From contig OZ026851.1 in the NCBI GenBank assembly GCA_964023205.1, positions 16,933,528-16,997,527 on the forward strand: 64,000 bases of DNA, in the 5' to 3' direction. This document shows positions 21,301 through 33,300 of this stretch, one piece after another. The position numbers were made by a program, and so were the translations under genes. Each line of letters begins with the position of its first letter. The first letter of the stretch is position 1. Source of the DNA: Lutraria lutraria (lineage: Eukaryota; Mollusca; Bivalvia; Venerida; Mactridae). Below the pieces are notes generated by a model, which worked only from the letters and a program-made list of their open reading frames with translations, had not been told where the DNA came from and did no database searches.

Positions 21301-24300
21301 GATCTCTCGTAACTGTTGTCTATGAAATGTCATGGCTCGCTACGCCTCTAAATTTCAAAACAGTTACTCGTGATCTATCCCACAGGTAACTGTATCATGA
21401 ATAGATAATAAAAATTTAAAAAAAAAAAATTTAAAAAAAAAATATTTAGTAATATATTAACAAGGTATATTTCAACGAAAATCCTCTGGACGATCACTGA
21501 GGTGACTTTTGTTTTTCAATTTCATCAAGGATTCCGGTGAATTCATGCAAATGAATATACTTTTTACGGCCGTAATTGAACAAAAACATATTCCTGCATT
21601 GAAAGCTTTATTTATTTACATTATTTTACCTTCATAACATGTAATTCAACGTTTAAATTCCGATTTTATCTAAATATCAACGTAAAAACTTCATTCTGTC
21701 GATGACTCTAGAGAAATCCCAGTGTATTTTGTAACGTTCGTTTTCATTGGCCGGGAACCAAATACGTCTTTTCACCTGGGAAAACCCCTTTGAAATCGGC
21801 CAATGAAAATCGTTGTCACAAACTGGATAGCACGCGCGTCATATGAACCAAAATGGAGTCTATCGGGGATAAAAATTAAAGCCGAAAGTTTGTTTATTGC
21901 TTAAACATTCACATGTAACGAATTTACAAATTGTCATGGGGGTAAATGTGTTCCAACGTTTGTGTTTTCTAAGTGTAGCTGTTCATTATGTTTGTACACA
22001 ACGGTTAAGACTAAATATCGTCTATTTTATGTAAATTTAGTGGATGTCAAAATCACCTCAGTGATCGTCCCGAAGCATTGATTTACATTTTGTGGCATAA
22101 CTCGTAAACTAGGCGACGGATTTCTCTGGGATTTTGCATGAATGTTGTTTTAACGATATGTTTTATGAATATAATCGATCACTGGAAATATCTTTAGCCA
22201 AAATTTTTTTTTGATGCTTTAAAAATCTTGGGATTTTTGTTGTAATATACCTTGTTAATATATTACTGAATATTTTTTTTAATTTTTTTTTTTTTAATTT
22301 TTATTATCTATTCATGATACAGTTACCTGTGATCTATCCTATACATCTATAATATGCAGTGTTTCAGTTTGATGAGGCGTAACACTTGTGTTTTTCTGGT
22401 TACCGAACCGGCATATAATTTCCCCGTAACTCATGATTTTTTAGGCCCGAGGAACGGTACATCCACCGACTCACTTTTGTTACCTTTCCACAGGCTTTTA
22501 ACAGCCATAAAAAAGAATTTACGTTCGACAATGTGACTTTAACTAAGAACAAGAGGGCCATGATGGCCCTATAATCGCTCACTTTAGAGAAAATATTTTC
22601 ACGTTTTTTCATAAGCATATGATCCTATATAAATCAAGTGACCCCCGGGGCGGGGCCAATTTTGACAACATGCCCAAAATTTAAATAAACTTGGTAGAGG
22701 TCCGCTAGACAATGCTACATACAAAATACCTAAGCTCTAGGCCTTGTGGTTTTGGACAAGAAGATTTTTTTAATTTTCCTTTTTAAGTCTTTGAAATAGT
22801 TACCCCCGGGGCGGAGCCAATTTTAAACCTAGAGGAATAATCTGTACAAACTTGGTAGAGGTCCACTAGACAATGCTACATACCAAATGTCTAAGCTCTA
22901 GGCCCTGTGGTTTCGGACAAGTAGATTTTTAGGAAGTTTTTTTCCTATTGGTTGCCATGGCAACGAGAGTTTTTAATGAAATTTAATTTTTTTAACAACT
23001 TTGAAAGGGGACCACCAACGGATCATTCCAGCAAAGTTTGGTTGCAATCGGCATAGTGGTGTAGGAGGAGATATTGTTTGAAATAAAAACGGACGCCACT
23101 TCAGGACTCATGACCATGACAGACGCTATATGCGATAACAAAAGCTCACCATGAGCACATTATTGTGCTCTGGTGAGCTAAAATAATGTTGAGAATAAAA
23201 CGTACTGTTATAGTTTGCGTTTTCGGTACACTTGACTGAAAACAAAAAAGAAATTAGGTGTTATGACATTGACCAACAAGGGGAAAAAGTTTAAACTGTA
23301 GGATCCTGAAATAGTATGTAGTAAGTACGTGGGCCCGATTCACATACATATTTAAGCTAAGACAGCAAAAGAAAGAAATTTCAGTTTTAGCTAATCAGAT
23401 GGAACTAAGAAGTATTACCAATATGGTAAGTGTTACGTTTGAGAAATATGTAGGCATCATTATAAACATTGTACTATTATGACGAAACAAAATACTGTGT
23501 ACAGAAATAAATGTGCATGTATGTACTAGTATATAGCATGAAGATAGACAGCTGACTTACTGGAACAATCACAAGGGTCGCCATATTTCTGAATAGCATC
23601 TGTAAGAAAAATCAAATACAAAATAATGCTAAACAAAACCACAATAATAGGGCCCTCTTTGGTAACCGTCATTCATTAAACGGTCTTAGTTAATATCAAG
23701 TCAATTTTATTTTTAACAGAAATACAAAGCCAACATTGATATGAATAGTGGTCGTTATCATTAGTTGGTCGTTAGAGAGTTTTACGTTGGTTCGTCATCA
23801 AAAATGGATTCAATCAGTGTTTGTGAGTGTTATTTTTAAATAAATATGCAAAAGTAACCACACTTACATCCAGTATAAGCTATATTCTTTAGCTTCAATA
23901 TATATGATAATCTATTTGTATCCATAGTTCCATCACAAAATAATGCCATTCTTAAAACTTTTAGTTTGCACGAAACTCCCCAACAAAATTGTAAGCAATT
24001 TTGACATTTTTTTCGTTTCCCCCCAGTTTTTCGTGCAAGCATGTATAATGCTGAGAAAACTGTCAGATAATAAGGTAATCGTACTCCTCTGGACTGAAAA
24101 CATGGCGGATTTTAACCATTTTTATATCAATGTGGAATGTTTTATCAAAATGATAAAACGTGAATATTTGAATACATGTAATGCATAATAAATGAAAAGT
24201 TTATTAATAACACAAAGCCTATCTACCAACCGACAGTCAAACGTTTGAGTCACGAAACCTGAAATTCAGGAACTGAATTAATATGCTTACTTTTTAGATG

Positions 24301-27300
24301 GTATACCATATCCTTCTGACATATCCCTTGTCTGTCCTGCTGCATAATTTGGTCCAGCATATACCAAACTGAATAAAATTATTGACACGATTATATTAAT
24401 GCTTAAGATTTAGTTGAACCTGCAAAATTTGCAACAAACGGGAAATTGAAGATTTTTAGATAACGTTCTGTTAATGACACTGTGTAGTATAACAGACACG
24501 ACAGAAATTTGTTATAGTACATGATCCCCATAGGAAGAAGAATTTACTTAGTAAATGCGCCACCTAAAATGAACCTTTTGAATATTTTGGACATAATTCA
24601 GATGTTTATTTGTTCTACAACACCAATAAGAGTGAGCTAGAAAATTGCTGGTGGATTTTCTTCTCAGGTGTAGGATAGGAAATTACGAATCATCACAAGT
24701 CAACAAAATTATCTCCTTAAACAAATGAAATATACACCCGACGGAACAAACAGCATCATTATCTAGCCGTCATAAACGATAAAAAACATACATCCGTAGA
24801 AACATACTAAGAACATATAACCTTAATTTGTTTTCTTCTATATTATTTGAAGTACATGTATATGGCAACCAACTTACCTGAGTGGTGTGTTTTACAGTCA
24901 GATATATTGTTATTTTGATTATTGATGAAGAATTGGTTGAACATATCTGAAAAAAAAGAAAAACCCAATCATAAAGTATTGGCTCCACCACAGTACCTTG
25001 TCGATGGCTCAATCACGTTTGAGAAAAAAGTGAGTATTTCGTTTTAAACCAACCTCTGTGAAGTATTTTTGAGTTGAGGCAAAGGGGAAGCTGGGACAAT
25101 GTTGTATGCACAATTAGGTGGTCCAGCATCTACTTCCCGGAAGAGAAATCACTCCAGATGTGTCTCTTCGTGAAATAAAACGCATGAATTGATAATTTGT
25201 AAAAGTTCTAGCAACGTCATTTTGTGGTATTTATTGTCGAAATTGCAAAATGACGTGAAAAATATTCTAGATGGCATATGCCTAGTAGATCTATTCTTCG
25301 ATTTTTGAAGATCAGACGTGTTCATTAAAAACGGATATTTTTATAAAAATGTATCTACCTGTGCTCTATAACGGACGTGTCGATGGCTCATATTTAACAG
25401 ATCACAAAAATGTGAGAGCCACCGTTTAGTAGGGGTGTATATTGTTTTTGATGAAATTTTTATGCCACTTCGTCTACGATCTTAAGGTAGTATGCGACCT
25501 TTCCCCGACGTCATGGGTCAAAAATCGGATTTTCTCCGATTGTTCTGAAATTTTTCCGACCACAATGAAAGTCAGAGGTGTAAAATCGACGTTTTACATG
25601 CAAAATTGGTTCAAACATACCGCAATGGTAATTTCAGATACACCAACTCCAAGCTCTCTATCTGCGGAATAAGCTCATGTTAGTTTTAATAGGGTTTTGT
25701 CGTCACTATTTTCCTGGGGGAACGTTAAGCACTAAAAATACGACCGTTTTTCACCCGTAATTTTAACCCCGAACTATATTTCAGTGTATTTTTGGTAAAC
25801 GGAAGGAGATTCAATCAATTAATGAATAACATGTTGATTTTGTGGAGATGTTAACAAGCAAGGACAAAATGTAAAAATAATATGTCATCGCGCATTATTT
25901 TTCACAAAATTGCAATAAAGTGAAGTTTGGACATCATGAATAACGTTGTTGAAAGTGTTACGTCACGCTAATTGTAGGCTGACGTTAATACAAATAAGTT
26001 GAATATTAGCGTGACGTAACAATTTCAACATTTATTGCATGTAAAACGTCGATTTTACACCTCTGACATTAGACGTGGCGTTGCTAGGAAACAGGCAGGA
26101 AAACAGAAAAAAATAAAACGAACAAAAATCGGAGAACATGCTATACTACAATTGTGCAAAATTTCAGAACAATCGTAGAAAAGTCGAGTTTTGACCCATG
26201 ACGTCGGGGAAAGGTCGCATACTACCTTAATGACGTCACAAATGAATAATGATGACATCACGAATGACGTTTTTTTTACGAATTCTAAGAAGCTGCTACA
26301 ATAAGTATAGTTTTTGCATCTTCAAGGTATAAAAATTTGTAAAAAGTACGTATACGCGTATCTAATCTTCTGCTTTGATAGTATATATAAGTTACCATTT
26401 AAAATGGCACGGTATAAACTAAAGAAAGAAAGAACACCATCTTGTGTTGACTATAAAGAAGAAAAACATAAAGTAAAACTTTACCACTGTATGCGCTGTA
26501 CTTCATACACCAAGTGTGTTCACCATAACCTTTAGAATAGATATATAGACTTGTTTGAGCACGGTTATTTTTTAAAGTGAATGCCTGGGACACGAACGAT
26601 AGATTTATTTTGTTCATATTTCACTGTATGACAACATAATAAGGAATAACGCTTCGCTGTATTTTCTCACTAGCCCGTCACTGCTTTGTGTTCGAATCCT
26701 ACCAGGGACCAGACAAATTTAAGATGTGAAGAAGCTGTCCTGTTAGGTTATGGAAGGGGTACCAAGGGTTGGGACTGGGCCGTAGTTCCTCAACCGTTAC
26801 AAGCTGGACAAGTCGCCTTACTACCCGGTTGTTGGTGCAACTTCAAACCCCGGCGAAAAGTTGACTTTGAAATCTTCTTGGTGCAGTGAATATTATCAGA
26901 TAGAACCACTATATTAGTATGGATAATCACGTGACTTCGAATCGAGAACATTGCGGGAAAAATCACTCGAATCAACCTCAAAATTATTGGGTAGCCGTAT
27001 TTGTTATGTTTCCATATATCCTGTCATATGACGAATAACTCTCAATTAATGTTGGCACCAGCACTATGCTCCAGATGACATTATGGAAGCCTAAAAAATA
27101 ATTCAGTCACTTACTTTGATCATGTTCGTACTTCTGGAATGTATTGTTTCCAATACAAGCACAGTGTTGATTCGTGGCATCCTTACCAAAGTGATCTAGA
27201 TTAACAATGTATACATTTAAATGATATAAAACTTACTTACTGGCTCTATATAAAGCTATATCTAACTAATTTTCTAAAATTAATATTTCAAGTCTGTGTC

Positions 27301-30300
27301 AGGGTATTTATTAGCAATTTCGCATATCTAATAAGATTGATTAGACACCTGACTAGATCACTTTCTATAATCAAGAAAACTATTTTCTAAGTTAATATTT
27401 AAATGGTGATGAAAACAAAACTTGGAAAAGTTTTTTTAGTTTCAATATCGGCATTTCTAACTTCATCATAACATAATAAATTGTAATCATCATCACCAGC
27501 AGCAGCAGCAGCAGCAACAGCTGCAGCAAAAACAATATCGACAACACTGTAAATATTCTGATAGCTATAAAACTAATGACGACAATTGACCTACTTGCAA
27601 GGGTATGTATAGCGTCCGATCGACAACGTCCATTTCCAAAATGTGATGTTATGTCTCTCAAGTCGGAGAAAACTGTCATTTAATAGAAAAATCAAACTCT
27701 GGACTCAAACTTATGGCAGAACAAATAGTAGCCAATGTAAGGTGGAAACTAGGCAAATTTCTTCAGGGCACGAATCGCAATACGTGATTATCGATTAATG
27801 CACAATAATTGTTTGAAAGGTTTGTTGATTACAGATTAGAAAGGATTTCTAAACACAAAAATTCGACCTTCAGTCAAATAGTGTCATCGCTAAAAAACAT
27901 ACAAACCCATAAACCCTTAGAAACAAACAAAATGACGACTATGGAAAGCTTAACTGTCGTTCACTTTCCAAAAATGGAGGACAAAACACAATGTCCCGTA
28001 GGGTAATGCCTCGGAACGGACTGGATCTCTGAGCTACGAGGGGTTTAAACTAAATGCGTTTGCTTAATGCAGTATAAAACAAAATATATAAGAAGTTCTA
28101 GTTCGATCCAACCGTTGGATGTTATAACCCCCTTTTCTTCTTCCCAGTAAGTACAGGGCTCACTCTGGAGCATCGACGCACCAACCCAAACAAAGTTGAA
28201 AAATATAACAAAAATGTATCATCCTCTTGTAAAAATGCAATGAGTCACTAACCTGAGTCAGTTGATAAACACTTGTCGTTTTGTGCCAGATTGATCAAGT
28301 CTGTGAAATATTTAGAACAAAATCAGTAACAAAACTTTTGATAAATGCCAAACATTAGCTTAATAATTCAATCAAACATGAGTAAATGTAAAAGAGCAAG
28401 CACTGTTTTGACGCCATTGACATTATATGGAACACATTGGCACCATTGACTGTACAATCAATGCCCTATCGTAATATACTATAAATGTATTCATTACAAT
28501 GTCGTCTGTACCTTCGCAGTGCAATGTAAATCGTTATCTCAATCACACGAATTATTTATTCACAGCGTTCATTCTTCTGTGAAGAATATATTTGTCTGGG
28601 AGTGGGCTGCCTGATCAAGGGGTTTATGCTCTCTGTAATCGCTAGCCCCACCCAAGACAAAGCAAAGTTCACATATGAGGAAACTGTGGAACTAGCTTAC
28701 AATGGGTCGTCGGTTCCTCCGAAGGGGTACTGCAGGGTCTCTTCCTAAACGGTTAAAACTGGAAAAGTCGTCAAATGATCCTTGCAGTTGGTGTGACGAT
28801 AAACCGCAGTGAAAAATACATTTGTCGCATGTTAGTCACGTTTCGATAAAACAGAACTTAGCCACATGATTTGTCCCAACAGTTCATGTTAATAATCATA
28901 TTAAATACAACAATGCTTACTGTCATATTTCATGTACCCAATGCAGCGATTAACTGAAATATAATAATATACAAGATGTTATAAATTCATTAAGAAACAA
29001 TCGTAACTTTTTTCACAAATACCATTGCTTCTTCAAAATGATGTATTCATCTTTTGCGCACGTTTATATTACATTAAATTTATTTATTCATGGTAAAATC
29101 ATTAAAATCTTCAGTATTTGCAGAGCAAATATTTCCAAATAGTTAAGGAAGGGCAAAATGACAGTATATAATTTGATAACTTGTTAAATTGGTTTTCTAA
29201 TGAACCATACAATAAGAGATTAATATCCTTTTAACAATTGTAAGCAACTGACGCACGTTGTTTGTTTGTTTGGTATATACGTTGTGTGTCGGCAGAACTT
29301 CTCCGGATTACGACAGAATGTTGATCTAACCAAAGTTCCCTGGTTACCTAACAATACTCAGACATGATTTATTTTGTTCCGTTTTAAAACGGAATTCTGT
29401 CTTTTCAGAGATTTCTTTTTAGTATTCCGTTTATCCGAGTTTTTTATGTGGTTTGTATTCAGGTTCGATCCTTTTTTCCGGATTTAATTTCATTTGTACT
29501 ACATGTAGTATTTTAACATAACATAAACATTCATTGAGTCACTCAATCTCTATTGCTGTAGTAGCTTGGAGCATCAATTTCACAAGGCTTCAAAAGTAGT
29601 GTTGTACATAAGCAATATGATATCTATAAAAGCAATTGAAGTTTTCACGAATTCTCGGTCTGATCGAAATTTAAATAGTTCTGTAACAGTTTATGAATAT
29701 AATTATGGTCGCCTTGCTCGAGATGAAAGGAAAACGACATGTTAAATAAATTTGACTTACTGGAGCAATCACATGGGTCTCCATATTTCTGTATTGCATC
29801 TGAAAAAAAACAAGGACCATAATCGGCTGTTCGGTAAAGTCAGTTTGTATCTAGAAATTAAGTAGCTATATATTTAATTTAATAAACAGTAAAACACGGT
29901 TATAGTGAACTCTGTGTATTTTAGAATCGGATAGTGAAGTATTGAAGTTCCCCCGGAAACGCCTTTCTTTATTTCATTGTGATGGATATAGCGAAATATG
30001 GAGAAAATGGAATATTTTATATGAGTCCCCAGGAATTCTCTTAGTGTGATGTTCTGAGTGAAGACATTATGACGGGGCAATTCACTCTCCACAGCTGATC
30101 ATGTGGAGAAGTTGACAGTTACTTGTGAAGAACAAGAAGATAGTCCATGAATACCGGCCAGGTTAAGTGAATGTCACTGAAATATCATTATAAACAGGCG
30201 TAACAGTCTACAAACATATATATTTCTATACCGTAATTTAGTAGTGTACTTACTTCTTAAATGGGAGACCATGTCCCTTTGACAATATCCACCTTGATTT

Positions 30301-33300
30301 TGTTCATTAATCTGGTCTAGCATGTACCAAACTAAAGAGAATAAAAACGTAATCAAATAATTAACAATGAACGCGTCAGTAACTCAACATTGATCACATA
30401 TACGTCTGTTAGTATTTTCATGAATGTTATGAATTTACTCAGCAATGGTAACGTATACGTCTGTTACTTTGTTCATGAGTGTAAAAGATGCGTCAGTTAC
30501 TCTGCAATGATAAATGCTTACGTTTGTCAGTACGTTCATTATAATTAATGTAAAAGATGCGTGAATACAATGATAACGCTAACGTATGTTAGTATATTTA
30601 TGAAAGTAAAAGCTTCTACAATTACTTTACAATGATAACGCTAACGTTAGTATATTTATGAATGTAAAAGCGTCTACAATTACTTTACAATGATAACGCT
30701 AACGTCTGTTAGTATGTTCATAAATGTAAAAGCTTCTACAATTACTTTACAATGATAATGCTAACGTCTGTTAGTATATTCATGAATGTAAAAGCTGCGT
30801 CAATTACTTTACAATGATAACGCTAACGTCTGTTAGTATATTAATTTTATGAATGTAAAAGCTTCTACAATTACTCTACAATCTTAACGCTTACGTCTGT
30901 TGGTATATTCATGCATTGTAAGACCATTACTGTTTTTTCTAATAAACTGGATATCCACATATGCTTGGCAAATTAATAATTAGTAGACCATGTACATACC
31001 TGTGTGATGGGTTTTACAATCGGATATTGAATGAGTCACGTCGTTGATAAAGAATTGATTGAACATATCTGAAAAATGAAATAAGGATCGCCATACAACA
31101 ATTTGTTACACGTATTGTATAAGGCAACTTCTCATATCTTTCAAAGCCAAAGTTGGTTATACAAATAAATACTAGACACACAAACGGGTATAAGAGGGTG
31201 TGAGCTGTCGGAAGGTACATTGGCAAAATATCAACGCCGGTTGTGAGTTCGGACGAGACAAAATGCATGTGTGATCATGAGGAAGCTGTCCAGATAGCTT
31301 ACGGGAAGGTACAATGGTTCTACCAATGTGTACACCTGGGGTATTCCTGTACCGCTGAAGCTTGAAAAGTTACCAAATGACACCAACTGATGGTGCAACG
31401 TGAAACCCAAGTCAGAAGAAAATAGTCCCAATCTTAGAGGTTTCTACTGTGTAATATATTATAAAAATCTAAATAGTTCCATACCTCTATACGCTTGTAC
31501 ATTCATACAGGACGAATGTTCACCATAAGCTGTAAAATTGGAATAAAATGTTACATTACAGTATACCAATTACGTTTCTTATGTTTGTATCGTGGCATGC
31601 ATATTTTATTAGTATTATGCCATGTGCTGCAATTATCTAATGTTATGTTTACACTGTTCTGTGTATATATATGTACATATTTATATATGTTTGTTATTAT
31701 AATATAAATTTCACCCTAGGCATGTAATTGCCGATTTTGTGAATAAACTGCTAAGTAAAGACAATGTTTTATCCCAAGTAATGTAATTTTGTACCACACA
31801 GAAAAATCGTGCCTCGACGCATAATTGCAGGCAGTAAACTCTCAATAAAGGTTATAAGCAATGCAACTTTTGGAAATTTTGAAAAACTACCTAGGCAGGT
31901 ATTCAAGTAGTTAAAGACAGCTTAGGTGGTCTAGTTAGAAGAGATAGGTAGCATACGATGTAATAACAATATTGTGTAGAATTATATGATTTGGAGTTCA
32001 TAAGGACATACACGAACACATACATTTTGCGAAAAATCCTCCAGATATCTAATAAACAAGTAAGTCATTCTATATTAAACAATGAACTTACAGCTATCAT
32101 GTTCGTATTTCTGGAAAGTATTGTTTCCTTTGCAGCCACATTGTTGATTCGAACCATCTTTACCAAAATGATCTAAGACAGACATATAAGCAATCTTTGT
32201 TAGATTTCAAAACGTTTTTGGAACTGTTTGTACAAAACGTAAAATGATATCGTTTATAAAATATTAAATGTTACAAATGGCTGCTCGTCCGAAGAAGTTT
32301 CTACTTGACTTGAATTTCGGTCAAGTACAATAACGTAGTTCTTTGTCGTAGATTAATCGAAGGACCTCTTGCTCATCGAGTCTATATTCAAGCAATGATG
32401 TGATATTTTGGAAACAACTCAATTCTTCGTATGACGAGTACAGTGGTAGAGAAATCAACGAAATGCCGTAGTCTGTTTTATGAATATGGTAAAAGTAAAA
32501 AACATGTTTTGTATCAATTGTTAGACATTTTTAGTTGCACGTGTTTTTACCTGTCTTATAGTAATGTAATAAACATATATTACTTCGGAGACTTCACTTT
32601 TAAAACGAGTGTGTTTTTTCTCAAAGCGCAGTAACAAACTTAAAGAAAGCCATTTTTGGAACAAATGCAGAAAAAGTATGAGTATGGAAATAACAAATAT
32701 CATCATTTTTATAATATTATTCTCGTTCGAGTTTAGGATTATAAAGATAAATACAGAAAGGACGGTGGTAAAATTCAGGAAGTCTTTAACAAGATAACTG
32801 AGGCTTTTATAACTATTGAAAACGAATTTCTTACTTGCAAGATTATGTATGGCATTGATTCTACAATTTCCATCTCCAAAATGAACCGTAATATCCTTTA
32901 GGTACGAAAATACTGTCGAGATAAAAAACACATAGACAATAAAATGATTCATAGTAGAGTACAACAAAAATCCCACCCTCTATAGTTCAATTTTTAGGTC
33001 AGCAATGTTATTGTATACATGGAAGATCCCTTTTGTTAATGTTTAGGTAACACGACTACTATAGTCATATGTTATAGAGCAATTTATGAAGCTTTATATC
33101 ACTGTCCTCTGTGGCGCAGTCGGTAAGGCATAAGGTTAGCGAATCTTTAGGACTGCGGTCTGATGTTGGATATCATTTTTTATTTTTAACTTTTTTTCAT
33201 TTTTAATAAAAGTTAGCATTATATATATCGATAAGAAAATAATGTTTAAAAGTTTTTTATCTAAATTGTTCCGTTAAATTAACAAAAATATAATAACCTC

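Noticed and set aside
32835..32949. A Met-initiated hydrophobic leader running into exon 5, as if a gene started here
   Set aside because: The equivalent exon in repeat 2 has the same acceptor but a stop upstream, and a proper signal peptide is coded by exons 1-2. The leader is the translated pyrimidine tract of the splice site.
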